From assembly GCF_030406665.1 (NCBI RefSeq), contig NZ_CP129121.1, forward strand, positions 124,001-188,000: a stretch of 64,000 bases of DNA, given 5' to 3'. Below the pieces are notes generated by a model. The model did no database searches. It saw only the letters and a list, made by a program, of their open reading frames with translations, and was not told the DNA's origin. Positions within the stretch are counted from its first letter, which is position 1, and each line of letters starts with the position of its first letter. This document shows, piece by piece, positions 1-8,450 of this stretch. The stretch is from Halomonas halophila. GTDB lineage: Bacteria > Pseudomonadota > Gammaproteobacteria > Pseudomonadales > Halomonadaceae. The position numbers and the translations under genes are program-made.

Positions 1-2016
1 GCCTTCCAGGACCTGTGGGATACCCTGGCCGCCGGCGAGACCTGGCACGGCCTGGTCAAGAACCGCTGCAAGAACGGCGACCATTACTGGGTCGACGCCA
101 GCGTGTCACCGATCCTCGAGGACGGCGAGGTGGTCGGCCATGCCTCCATGCGCACCAAGGCCGATCCGGCCGACATCGAGCTGGCCGAGACCGTCTATGC
201 GCGGATGCGCGAGGGCCACAAGACCGGCTATCGCCTCGACAAGGGATGGCTGGAGCGACGCGGCCTGCGCGGCGCGCTGGGCCGGCTGAACCTGAGCAGC
301 ATGCGCGCCAAGATGGTGGCCATGGTGGCGGTGGCCGGCGGGCTGCTGGCCGTGACCGGCGGCATGGGGCTGTTCGGCATCGACGATGCCGGCCAGCGCC
401 TGCAGACCCTCAACCGCGACGGCCTGCAGGACGTCGCGCGGCTGCAGCAGATCGACCAGGTGATCACCCAGAGCCATCAGGATCTGACCCGTCGCGAGCC
501 CTTCGAGCTGATCAACCAGCGTGAGGAGGTGATCGCCGGGCTCGAAGAGGCCGAGACGCGCCTCGCGTCGCTGTGGGAGGGGTATCGAGGCGACGGCCGT
601 AATGCCTCCGCGGTGGCCGATGACTTCGGCGAGGAACTCGATCACTATCGCCAGGCGGGGCTCTCGCATGCGGTGTCGCTGCTCAATTCCGACGACAACT
701 TCCAGGTCTTCTCCAACCTGCCGCCTCATGCCAAGGAAATGCGCGACTGGGGCGAGGGGCTGTCGAGTGACGTCAACGAACTGATCGCCGAGGAGCAGCA
801 GGCGGCCACGGCGCTGGCCGACGAGGCGAAGGCGACCGAGCAGCGTATGACCCTGGTGCTGGCGATGATGCTGGGCATCGGCCTGCTGGCGCTGGGTCTG
901 CTGGGCTGGCTGCAGCTGCGTGCCCTGATCCGGCCGCTGCGCGGCGCGCAGCAGTTCACCCTGCAGATCGCCTCCGGCAACCTCGGCGCCACCCCGCCCC
1001 ACCGCCGCCGCGATGAGGTCGGGCGCATGCTCGGCGCGCTGGAGCTGATGCGCAAGAGCCTGGGCAGCATCGTCGGTGACGTCAGCAACGGGGTCGAACG
1101 GGTGGCCCCGGCTGCCCGGGACATCGCCTCCGGCAACGAGGAACTGGCTTCGCGCACCGAGCAGCAGGCCGCCTCGCTGCAGCAGACCGCCTCCAGCATG
1201 GAGGAAATGACCACCACGGTGCAGCACAACTCCGACAACGCCCAGCAGGCCAGCGGCCTGGCCTCGGACAATGCCACCCAGACCGCCGAGACCGGCGAGC
1301 TGATGCAGCAGCTGGTGGGCACCATGGGCGAGATCACCGAAGGCTCGAAGAAGATGACGGAAATCATCGACGTCATCGATTCGATCGCCTTCCAGACCAA
1401 TATCCTGGCCCTCAACGCCTCGGTGGAGGCGGCCCGGGCCGGCGAGCAGGGCCGCGGCTTCGCCGTGGTGGCCGGCGAGGTGCGTCAGCTGGCCAGCCGC
1501 TCGGCGTCCGCCGCCCAGGAGATCAAGGCGCTGATCGACGGCTCGGCCCGGCAGATCGAGGGCGGCGCCCAGCTGGTCAAGCGCGCCGAGAGCTCGCTTT
1601 CCGAGGTGCTCGAGGCCTCGACCCGGGTCAACGACATCATGGGCGAGATCACCGCGGCCTCCACCGAGCAGAGCAACGGCATCGGCCAGATCAATCAGGC
1701 GGTGATGGAGATGGATCGGGTGACCCAGCAGAACGCCGAGCGCGTGCAGGCCTCCGCCCAGGCGGCCACCGAGCTCGATCAGCAGGCCGCCGAGCTGGCC
1801 CAGGCCGTGGCCGCCTTCCGCCTGCGCGGCGCGGGCCTGGAACGAGCGCCGTCGCTGAGCGAGCGGCGCGGTGCCGCCGAGCGCCAGCCGCTGCCGGCCG
1901 CCTCCGCAAAGGCTCGCACCGCGTCCAGTGCCTCGGCCGAGGCATCCCGCGGGACGATGTCCCCGCAGACCCGCACGTCCCAGGCAGCGGACCTCGAGGA
2001 ATGGGAGGAATTCTAA
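1..2016 (+). CDS. Aer-like methyl-accepting chemotaxis protein, 5' end outside window
   Basis: Membrane chemoreceptor that signals to CheA. The reading frame is open from base 1, so the start lies outside; 671 residues are visible. The first ~55 are the end of a PAS domain with the Aer-type pattern W-x-GLVKNRCKNGDHYWV, which suggests redox or energy sensing, in Aer through FAD. Hydrophobic segments at ~105-128 and ~283-304 flank a ~155-residue helical region, so this is not a minimal Aer. A HAMP domain follows, then the conserved signalling hairpin (~454-502, SIAFQTNILALNASVEAARAG). The C-terminus, EEWEEF, resembles the pentapeptide that docks CheR and CheB, and cheR follows at once. Receptor family is certain; the aerotaxis role is inferred. 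Confidence 0.9.
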   Translation, partial: AFQDLWDTLAAGETWHGLVKNRCKNGDHYWVDASVSPILEDGEVVGHASMRTKADPADIELAETVYARMREGHKTGYRLDKGWLERRGLRGALGRLNLSSMRAKMVAMVAVAGGLLAVTGGMGLFGIDDAGQRLQTLNRDGLQDVARLQQIDQVITQSHQDLTRREPFELINQREEVIAGLEEAETRLASLWEGYRGDGRNASAVADDFGEELDHYRQAGLSHAVSLLNSDDNFQVFSNLPPHAKEMRDWGEGLSSDVNELIAEEQQAATALADEAKATEQRMTLVLAMMLGIGLLALGLLGWLQLRALIRPLRGAQQFTLQIASGNLGATPPHRRRDEVGRMLGALELMRKSLGSIVGDVSNGVERVAPAARDIASGNEELASRTEQQAASLQQTASSMEEMTTTVQHNSDNAQQASGLASDNATQTAETGELMQQLVGTMGEITEGSKKMTEIIDVIDSIAFQTNILALNASVEAARAGEQGRGFAVVAGEVRQLASRSASAAQEIKALIDGSARQIEGGAQLVKRAESSLSEVLEASTRVNDIMGEITAASTEQSNGIGQINQAVMEMDRVTQQNAERVQASAQAATELDQQAAELAQAVAAFRLRGAGLERAPSLSERRGAAERQPLPAASAKARTASSASAEASRGTMSPQTRTSQAADLEEWEEF

Positions 2017-2017
2017 C

Positions 2018-2887
2018 GTGACACAGGAGCTGCCCTCGTCGGGGCCGGGAAGCTGGGCGGGCGGCGGTCAGTTCGAGCGTGACCTCGAACTGACCGATGC
2101 GGACTTCGCCCGCATCCGTCAGCTCATCTACCAGCGGGCCGGCATCGTGCTGGCCGAGCACAAGCGGGAGATGGTCTATAGCCGCTTGGCCAAGCGGCTT
2201 CGCCATCATGGCCTGACGCGCTTCGCCGATTATCTGGCACGCCTCGAGCGCCAGCCCGATGCCCGCGAGTGGGAGGCCTTCACCAATGCCCTGACCACCA
2301 ACCTCACCGCCTTCTTCCGCGAGGCGCATCACTTCCCGCTGCTGGCGACCCACGTGCGCGAGCGGCGTGGCCCTGTGCGGGTGTGGAGCTCGGCGGCGTC
2401 CACCGGCGAGGAGCCCTATTCCATCGCCATGACGCTGGCCGAGGCGCTGGGCTCGCGGGCCGGCGACGCCGAGGTGGTGGCCACGGACATCGACACCGAG
2501 GCGCTGGAGAAGGCCCGCGCCGGGGTCTATGCCATGGAGCAGATCCACAAGCTCGACGAGGCGCGGGTCAAGCGTTTCTTCCAGCGCGGCCGCGGCGCCC
2601 ACGAGGGGCTGGCCCGGGTGCGGCAGGAGCTCAAGGACATGGTCGACTTCCAGCCGCTCAACCTGCTGGCGCCCTCCTGGTCGATCCAGGGGCCCTTCGA
2701 TGCGATCTTCTGTCGCAACGTGATGATCTACTTCGACAAGCAGACCCAGGCGCGGATCCTCGAGCGCTTCGCCCCGTTGCTCAAGCCCGACGGCCTGCTG
2801 TTCGCCGGGCATTCCGAGAACTTTTCCTACACCACCGAGGCCTTCCGGCTGCGGGGACAGACCGTCTACGTGCGCAAGGCGCGTTAA
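2018..2887 (+). CDS. cheR: Chemotaxis protein methyltransferase CheR
   Basis: Transfers methyl groups from S-adenosylmethionine to receptor glutamates for adaptation. 289 residues, the usual CheR length. An N-terminal helical CheR domain (ELTDADFARIRQLIYQRAGI) precedes the SAM-binding fold with SSAASTGEEPYS (~122-133), and FCRNVMIYF follows near 230. I chose the GTG at 2018 because GGAGGAA sits 7 nt upstream; earlier in-frame starts would lie inside the receptor gene. It begins one base after the receptor stop, so the two are co-transcribed. A direct repeat GCGTTAAAGAAC overlaps its stop and forms part of the sigma-28 promoter for cheB. Confidence 0.96.
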   Translation: MTQELPSSGPGSWAGGGQFERDLELTDADFARIRQLIYQRAGIVLAEHKREMVYSRLAKRLRHHGLTRFADYLARLERQPDAREWEAFTNALTTNLTAFFREAHHFPLLATHVRERRGPVRVWSSAASTGEEPYSIAMTLAEALGSRAGDAEVVATDIDTEALEKARAGVYAMEQIHKLDEARVKRFFQRGRGAHEGLARVRQELKDMVDFQPLNLLAPSWSIQGPFDAIFCRNVMIYFDKQTQARILERFAPLLKPDGLLFAGHSENFSYTTEAFRLRGQTVYVRKAR

Positions 2888-2900
2888 AGAACGGGCGCGT

Positions 2901-2927
2901 TAAAGAACCGGGAGCGCCGGCCGATAG
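2901..2927 (+). promoter_or_regulatory. Sigma-28 (FliA) promoter upstream of cheB
   Basis: TAAAGAAC at 2901-2908, an 11-nt spacer, then GCCGATAG at 2920-2927. This closely matches the enteric FliA consensus TAAAGTTT-N11-GCCGATAA. It lies ~70 nt before the cheB start and gives the cheB-MCP-cheY-cheZ part its own late-class promoter. fliA itself is encoded downstream in this window. Confidence 0.8.
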
Positions 2928-2996
2928 TGACCCCATCGGCCGGCGACGGGGGTGGCATGCCGTCCGCCGCCCGCCCGCATGGAGAGGAGACATCCC

Positions 2997-4058
2997 TTGA
3001 GCGCACCCAAGATCAAGGTGCTGTGCGTCGACGATTCGGCGCTGATACGCGACCTGCTGACCGAGATCATCAATCAGCAGCCCGACATGGAAGTGGTGGC
3101 CGTGGCGCCGGACCCGCTGGTGGCCCGCGACCTGATCAAGCGCCACGACCCGGACGTCATCACCCTGGATGTCGAGATGCCGCGCATGGACGGCCTCGAC
3201 TTCCTGGAGCGGCTGATGCGGCTACGGCCGATGCCGGTGCTGATGGTCTCGTCGCTAACCCAGGCCGGTTCCGAGGTGACCCTGCGCGCCCTGGAACTCG
3301 GCGCCCTGGACTTCGTGGCCAAGCCGTCGCTGGGCATTCGCCACGGCATGCAGGCCTACGCCGACGAGATCGCCGAGAAGCTGCGCGCGGCGGCACGCTC
3401 GCGGCCGCAGCGCGCCCGTCGCCGTGACGCTCCGGCGCCGAAGACCCTCGAGGCTCCGCTGGTGTCGAGCGAGAAGCTGATCATCATCGGCGCCTCCACC
3501 GGCGGCACCGAGGCCATCCGCAGCGTGCTGGAGCCGCTGCCAGCGGGCAGCCCGGCGATCCTGATCACCCAGCACATGCCCGGGGGCTTCACTCGCTCCT
3601 TCGCCGAGCGCCTCGACCGGTTGTGCCAGATCACGGTCAAGGAAGCCGAGGACGGCGAGCGCATCCTGCCCGGGCACGCCTACATCGCGCCGGGGGACAC
3701 TCACCTCAAGCTGGCGCGCAGCGGCGCCAACTATGTCGCGCGGCTGGACAGCGGCCCGCCGGTCAACCGTCACCGGCCCTCGGTGGACGTGCTGTTCCAC
3801 TCCGCCGCCACCCAGGCCGGCCGCAACGCCATCGGCGTGTTGTTGACCGGCATGGGCAAGGACGGCGCCGCCGGGCTGCTGGAGATGCGCCAGGCCGGGG
3901 CCCAGACCCTGGCCCAGGACGAGGCCAGCTGCGTGGTGTTCGGCATGCCGCGCGAGGCCATCGCCCTGGGCGGCGCGGCCGAAGTCGTCGCCCTGGACGC
4001 GGTGGCGCCGCGGCTGCTCAAGCTGGTCGCCGCCTCCGGTCGCGCCCAGCGGGTGTAA
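2997..4058 (+). CDS. cheB: Chemotaxis response regulator protein-glutamate methylesterase CheB
   Basis: Removes methyl groups from, or deamidates, receptor glutamines/glutamates; active after phosphorylation by CheA. 353 residues. The receiver domain (1-~125) has the acidic pair in CVDDSA and phospho-acceptor Asp58 (ITLDVEMPRMDG). A linker leads to the methylesterase domain with the expected triad Ser167 (GASTGG), His193 (QHMPGG) and Asp289 (GMGKDGAAG). The start is a TTG, chosen because GGAGAGGA lies upstream at 2981 and the protein then begins SAPKIKVLCVDDSA like its relatives. The upstream in-frame ATG would add 15 unrelated residues. Confidence 0.95.
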   Translation: MSAPKIKVLCVDDSALIRDLLTEIINQQPDMEVVAVAPDPLVARDLIKRHDPDVITLDVEMPRMDGLDFLERLMRLRPMPVLMVSSLTQAGSEVTLRALELGALDFVAKPSLGIRHGMQAYADEIAEKLRAAARSRPQRARRRDAPAPKTLEAPLVSSEKLIIIGASTGGTEAIRSVLEPLPAGSPAILITQHMPGGFTRSFAERLDRLCQITVKEAEDGERILPGHAYIAPGDTHLKLARSGANYVARLDSGPPVNRHRPSVDVLFHSAATQAGRNAIGVLLTGMGKDGAAGLLEMRQAGAQTLAQDEASCVVFGMPREAIALGGAAEVVALDAVAPRLLKLVAASGRAQRV

Positions 4059-4092
4059 GAAGGACTGTCATTTCGGCTCAGGAGTCGCCTCG

Positions 4093-5811
4093 ATGCTCAA
4101 CCTATTGCGCAATTTCAAGATCAGCCGGGTCGTCAACGGCGTGCTGGTTTGCTTCCTGCTGTTCCTGGTGGTGGTGGCGGGCCTGGGCTGGACGGCCAGC
4201 CGCACGGCCCATGACACCCTGTCGACTCTGGACCGGATCAACGTCGAGCAGCTCAACGAGATCAACCGCGCCGATGCGCTGCTGACCGGAGGCCTGGTCG
4301 ACCTTCAGACCGCCTCCGGCCACTTCCTGATGGGGCGCACCAGCCAGGCCGATAACGCCCTGGCCTCGGCCCTGGACAAGATCGAGCGCGCCGAGGCGCG
4401 CTACGAGAACTACGCCGGCGTGCCGCGCACGCCCCAGGGCGAGGCGCTGGGCGCCCGCGTCGAGGCAGATTTCGACGCCGTGCTGGCGCTGGTGCGCGAG
4501 GGCTACGAGACCCTGGACCGGGTGGATACCCAGGGCTTCTCCCAGCTGCGTCAGCGCATGACGGAACCCCGCGAGGCCCTCGAGGCGTCGCTGACCGAGT
4601 TCGTGCGCTACGCCGGGGAGCGCGGCGACACCCTGATGGCCGACTACAGCGTCATGGAGGGCCGCTTCGGCATGATCGGCCTGGCCATCCTGGCGCTGGC
4701 GGCGCTGATCATGGGGGGCATCTACCTGACCCTGCGCCGGCTGCTGGTGCTGCCGCTGCGTCAGGCTGTGCGCGATCTCGAAGGCATCGCCGAGGCCGAC
4801 CTGTCCCGCGAGATCCAGGTCAAGGGGCGCAACGAGATCGGCCAGCTGTTCGCCGCCATGCGCGACATGCAGGGCAACCTGGGTCGCATCGTCGGCGACG
4901 TGCGCCAGGGCAGCGGCGCCATTCACGGCCGCGCCCGGGAGATCTCCCGCGGCAACGCCGATCTGTCCTCGCGCACCGAACAGCAGGCCGCTTCGCTGGA
5001 GGAGACCGCCTCCAGCATGGAAGAGCTCACCGCCACGGTGCGCCAGAACGCCGACAACTCCCGCCAGGCCAGCGGCCTGGCCCAGGAGGCCACCAGCACC
5101 GCCGAGCGCGGTGGCGAGGTGGTCCAGCAGGTGGTGCAGACCATGCACGGCATCGCCGGCAGCTCGCAGAAGGTCGCCGACATCACCGGGGTGATCGACT
5201 CGATCGCCTTCCAGACCAACATCCTGGCGCTCAATGCCTCGGTGGAGGCGGCGCGGGCCGGCGAGCAGGGCCGCGGCTTCGCGGTGGTGGCCGGCGAGGT
5301 GCGTCAGCTGGCCAGCCGCTCGGCCGAGGCGGCCAAGGAGATCAAGGCACTGATCGACGGCTCCGTGACCCAGGTGCAGGAGGGCTCGGCGCTGGTCGAG
5401 CAGGCCGGTTCGACCATGCAGGAGGTGGTCGCCTCGGTGCGCCGGGTGACCGACATCATGGACGAGATCTCGGCGGCCTCCCAGGAGCAGAGCGACGGCA
5501 TCGAGCAGGTCGGTCAGGCGGTGGGCCAGATGGACCAGGTCACCCAGCAGAACGCTGGCCTGGTGCAGGAGGCGGCCTCCGCCGCGTCCGAGCTGGAGGC
5601 TCAGGCCACGCGCCTGGAACAGGCCGTGTCGGTGTTCCGGCTGAGCGGTGGTGAATCCGCCGCCCTGCCGGCGGCCGGTCCGGCCGCGGCCCCCCGTCAG
5701 GCTCCTGCCCCAGCGCCGCGCGCCGAGGCCGCGCCTCAATCCCGGCCCGAGCCGACCCGCCCCGCCCCGCGGGCGGCGACCGCGGCCGAGGACGACTGGG
5801 AAGAATTCTGA
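4093..5811 (+). CDS. Methyl-accepting chemotaxis protein with periplasmic four-helix-type sensor
   Basis: 572-residue transmembrane chemoreceptor of classic Tar/Tsr layout: TM1 at ~13-35, a ~157-residue periplasmic region that looks all-helical (four-helix-bundle type), TM2 at ~193-214, a HAMP domain to ~270 and the signalling hairpin at ~370-411. The C-terminus is DDWEEF, again a CheR/CheB docking-like pentapeptide. The ligand cannot be deduced. It lies between cheB and cheY, where enteric bacteria instead put receptors before cheR. Over ~63 nt of the signalling tip it is nearly identical in DNA to the first receptor of the window. Confidence 0.93.
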   Translation: MLNLLRNFKISRVVNGVLVCFLLFLVVVAGLGWTASRTAHDTLSTLDRINVEQLNEINRADALLTGGLVDLQTASGHFLMGRTSQADNALASALDKIERAEARYENYAGVPRTPQGEALGARVEADFDAVLALVREGYETLDRVDTQGFSQLRQRMTEPREALEASLTEFVRYAGERGDTLMADYSVMEGRFGMIGLAILALAALIMGGIYLTLRRLLVLPLRQAVRDLEGIAEADLSREIQVKGRNEIGQLFAAMRDMQGNLGRIVGDVRQGSGAIHGRAREISRGNADLSSRTEQQAASLEETASSMEELTATVRQNADNSRQASGLAQEATSTAERGGEVVQQVVQTMHGIAGSSQKVADITGVIDSIAFQTNILALNASVEAARAGEQGRGFAVVAGEVRQLASRSAEAAKEIKALIDGSVTQVQEGSALVEQAGSTMQEVVASVRRVTDIMDEISAASQEQSDGIEQVGQAVGQMDQVTQQNAGLVQEAASAASELEAQATRLEQAVSVFRLSGGESAALPAAGPAAAPRQAPAPAPRAEAAPQSRPEPTRPAPRAATAAEDDWEEF

Positions 5812-5880
5812 ACATGGCCGGTGGCGTGCCGCCGGCCCCGCAACGCAATTGCCCCGACTAGCAAAAGAAGAGGAATCCCG

Positions 5881-6270
5881 ATGGCGGACAAGAACATGAG
5901 CATCCTGGTGGTGGATGACTTCCCGACCATGCGGCGTATCGTGCGCAGCCTGCTCAAGGAACTGGGCTTCACCAACGTCGAGGAGGCCGAGGACGGTCAG
6001 GAGGCGCTCAACAAGCTCAAGGCCGGCGGCTTCGAGTTCGTGGTGTCCGACTGGAACATGCCCAACCTGGACGGCCTGGAGATGCTCAAGCAGATCCGTG
6101 CCGATGATGATCTCAAGGAGCTGCCGGTGCTGATGGTCACCGCCGAGGCCAAGAAGGAGAACATCATCGCCGCCGCCCAGGCCGGCGCCAACGGCTACGT
6201 GGTCAAGCCCTTCACCTCGGCGACCCTCGAGGAGAAGCTCAACAAGATCTTCGAGAAGCTGGGCATGTGA
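5881..6270 (+). CDS. cheY: Chemotaxis response regulator CheY
   Basis: Single-domain receiver that, when phosphorylated by CheA, binds the flagellar switch FliM and changes rotation. 129 residues. All key positions are present: the acidic pair in VVDDFP, Asp57 (VVSDWNMPNLDG, with the Trp after the Asp as in E. coli CheY), Thr in MVTAEA and Lys in VVKPF. The ATG at 5881 is chosen over an in-frame ATG 60 nt upstream because AAGAAGAGGAA precedes it and the protein then matches CheY from its first residue. Confidence 0.97.
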   Translation: MADKNMSILVVDDFPTMRRIVRSLLKELGFTNVEEAEDGQEALNKLKAGGFEFVVSDWNMPNLDGLEMLKQIRADDDLKELPVLMVTAEAKKENIIAAAQAGANGYVVKPFTSATLEEKLNKIFEKLGM

Positions 6271-6312
6271 TACCCGGCCGGGTCCGCGCGGGCCCGGCAT
6301 GCAGGAGAGGCG

Positions 6313-7008
6313 ATGATGAGCACCGAGACACAGCCTGGCGACCACCAGGCGAACGGAGACGAACTGGTCCAGCGCATTGGCCACCTGACGCGCATGCTGC
6401 GCGACAGCATGCGCGAGCTGGGGCTGGACAAGGAGATCGAGCGGGCGGCGGACGCGATTCCCGATGCCCGCGACCGCCTGAGCTACGTGGCGACCATGAC
6501 CGAGCAGGCGGCGGAGCGTGCCCTCAACGCCATCGATCGTGCCCAGCCGCTGCAGGACCGCCTCAGCGAGGGGGCCGAGGCCCTGGACGCGCGCTGGGCC
6601 GAGTGGTTCGCCGAGCCCAAGGAGCTCGACGACGCCCGCGAGCTGGTCAAGGACACCCGTGGCTACCTGGCCGAGGTGCCCCAGACGACCCAGGCGACCC
6701 ACAAGGAGCTGCTCGAGATCATGATGGCCCAGGACTTCCAGGACCTGACCGGCCAGGTGATCAAGAAGATGATGGACGTCATCCGCGAGATCGAGCATCA
6801 GCTGGTGCAGGTGCTGATCGACAGCGTGCCCCAGGGCGAGGCCCGCGACAGCATGCAGCGTCGCGCCGACGGTCAGCGCGAGAGCGAGGCCAGGAAGCGC
6901 GACGAGGAGGACAGTCTGCTCAACGGCCCGCAGATGAAGCCCGAGGCCGAGGACGTGGTGGCCGATCAGGATCAGGTGGACGACCTGCTCGACCAGCTGG
7001 GCTTCTGA
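6313..7008 (+). CDS. cheZ: Protein phosphatase CheZ
   Basis: Dephosphorylates CheY-P. 231 residues, mostly helical. The active-site segment MMAQDFQDLTGQVIKKMM carries the Asp and Gln used by CheZ, and the C-terminal tail QVDDLLDQLGF is the CheY-binding helix of the family. Two adjacent ATG codons (6313, 6316) follow AGGAGAGG; either could start the protein. The gene closes the chemotaxis block before the flagellar export genes, the same cheY-cheZ-flhB order as in enteric bacteria. cheA and cheW are not in the window. Confidence 0.95.
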   Translation: MMSTETQPGDHQANGDELVQRIGHLTRMLRDSMRELGLDKEIERAADAIPDARDRLSYVATMTEQAAERALNAIDRAQPLQDRLSEGAEALDARWAEWFAEPKELDDARELVKDTRGYLAEVPQTTQATHKELLEIMMAQDFQDLTGQVIKKMMDVIREIEHQLVQVLIDSVPQGEARDSMQRRADGQRESEARKRDEEDSLLNGPQMKPEAEDVVADQDQVDDLLDQLGF

Positions 7009-7043
7009 GTCATCGCCGAACACCGTCTGCGCCCGGCCAGCCT

Positions 7044-7126
7044 GGGGTCAGACCCCGGCGGTGTCGATGTGGCCGGAGAGGTGTCCGATGACGGGCCGGG
7101 TGGCGTGGCCGGGGGCTGACCCCTGA
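7044..7126. repeat. REP-like inverted elements GGGGTCAGACCCC between cheZ and flhB
   Basis: A perfect palindrome GGGGTCAGACCCC at 7044-7056 is followed ~55 nt later by a related inverted copy GGGGGCTGACCCCTGA at 7111-7126. Paired copies facing each other are the usual layout of REP elements that are mobilised by RAYT transposases. The pair sits in a 275-bp gap between two motility genes and may end or attenuate cheZ transcription. No transposase is present here. Confidence 0.55.
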
Positions 7127-7283
7127 GCCATGCCCACCGCCGTCCTTTCTTCCCGCTTTCCCCTTCCGGCAAGCGGCCGAGGCGCGTGGATAAGCCCACG
7201 AAAATCGGCCCTTTTCGCCTGACCGTTCCTACCTTCCTCCCCGGATAATGGCCAGGGTGCGCACGAGTGCCCGGTGACTGGCC

Positions 7284-8450
7284 ATGGCCGACGACAGCAG
7301 CGACGACGAGAAGACAGAAGAGCCCACGGCTCGACGCCTGGAGAAGGCGCGCGAGGACGGGCAGGTAGCCCGTTCCCGGGAGCTGGCCACCTTCATGCTG
7401 CTGCTCGGCGGCGTGATCGGCCTCGGAGCCATGGGCGCGAGCCTCTTCGAACTGGTCGGTGGCGTCATGGAGCAGGCCTTCCTGTTCGAGCGTCGGCAGG
7501 CCATGGAAACCATCCCGATGCTGGTCCAGGCGCTGGCACTGGGGCAGCGCACCCTGATCGGCATGCTGCCGCTGTTCCTGTTGCTGGCGGTGATCGCGCT
7601 GGTGGCGCCGGCGCTGCTGGGCGGCTGGGTGATCTCCGCCAAGTCGCTCAAGCCCCAGGCCAGCAAGCTCAATCCGTTCAAGGGGCTCAAGCGCATGCTG
7701 GGCGTCCAGGCGCTGGTGGAGCTCGCCAAGGCCATCGCCAAGTCGGTGCTGGTGGGCGGCGTGGGCGTGGCCTACCTCTACCTGCACCGCGGCGAGTTCA
7801 TGGCGTTGATGGGCATGCCCGTCCAGCGGGCCCTGGCCGACGCCATGTGGATGGCCGCCGAGGCCTGCGGCCTGATGGTGCTGACCCTGCTGGTGGTGAT
7901 CCTGATCGACGTGCCCTACCAGCTGTGGAACCACACCAAGCAGCTGCGCATGTCGAAGGACGAGATCAAGCGCGAGCACAAGGAGTCCGAGGGCGACCCC
8001 CAGGTCAAGGGCCGCATCCGCCAGCAGCAGCAGGCCATGGCGCGCGGGCGGATGATGAGCCAGGTGCCGGAGGCCGACGTGGTGATCACCAACCCCACGC
8101 ACTACGCCGTGGCGCTCAAGTACGAGCAGGCCGGCATGAGCGCACCGCGGGTGGTGGCCAAGGGCACCGACGCCGTGGCGGCGCGCATCCGCGAGGTGGC
8201 CGAGGAGGCCGGGGTGCCGCGCCTGGAGGCGCCGCCGCTGGCTCGCTCGCTCTATCACCATGTGGATCTGGAGGCCGAGATCCCCGCCGACCTCTACACC
8301 GCGGTGGCGGAGGTGCTGGCCTGGGCCTTCGGCCTGAAACGCGTTGCCGAAGAGGGCGGCGAGGCCCCGCCGACCCCCGAGAACCTGCCGATTCCGGACG
8401 CCGTGGCGGCGCCGGGAGCGGGCCCTGACACCGACGAGGCACGAGCATGA
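7284..8450 (+). CDS. flhB: Flagellar type III export protein FlhB
   Basis: Export-gate and substrate-specificity switch of the flagellar secretion system. 388 residues: an N-terminal cytoplasmic stretch (EKTEEPTARRLEKAREDGQVARSRE), four hydrophobic helices, then a cytoplasmic domain with the autocleavage motif NPTH (DVVITNPTHYAVALKYE). The C-terminal tail after ~360 is low-complexity and overlaps the start of flhA by 4 nt (ATGA), so the two are translationally coupled. The ATG at 7284 follows a poor ribosome site but gives the family N-terminus. Confidence 0.95.
   Translation: MADDSSDDEKTEEPTARRLEKAREDGQVARSRELATFMLLLGGVIGLGAMGASLFELVGGVMEQAFLFERRQAMETIPMLVQALALGQRTLIGMLPLFLLLAVIALVAPALLGGWVISAKSLKPQASKLNPFKGLKRMLGVQALVELAKAIAKSVLVGGVGVAYLYLHRGEFMALMGMPVQRALADAMWMAAEACGLMVLTLLVVILIDVPYQLWNHTKQLRMSKDEIKREHKESEGDPQVKGRIRQQQQAMARGRMMSQVPEADVVITNPTHYAVALKYEQAGMSAPRVVAKGTDAVAARIREVAEEAGVPRLEAPPLARSLYHHVDLEAEIPADLYTAVAEVLAWAFGLKRVAEEGGEAPPTPENLPIPDAVAAPGAGPDTDEARA

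Noticed and set aside
7219..7249. Sigma-70 promoter before flhB (CTGACC ... GATAAT)
   Set aside because: Weak -35 and a 19-nt spacer; no sigma-54 or sigma-28 element either, so I do not annotate a promoter there.
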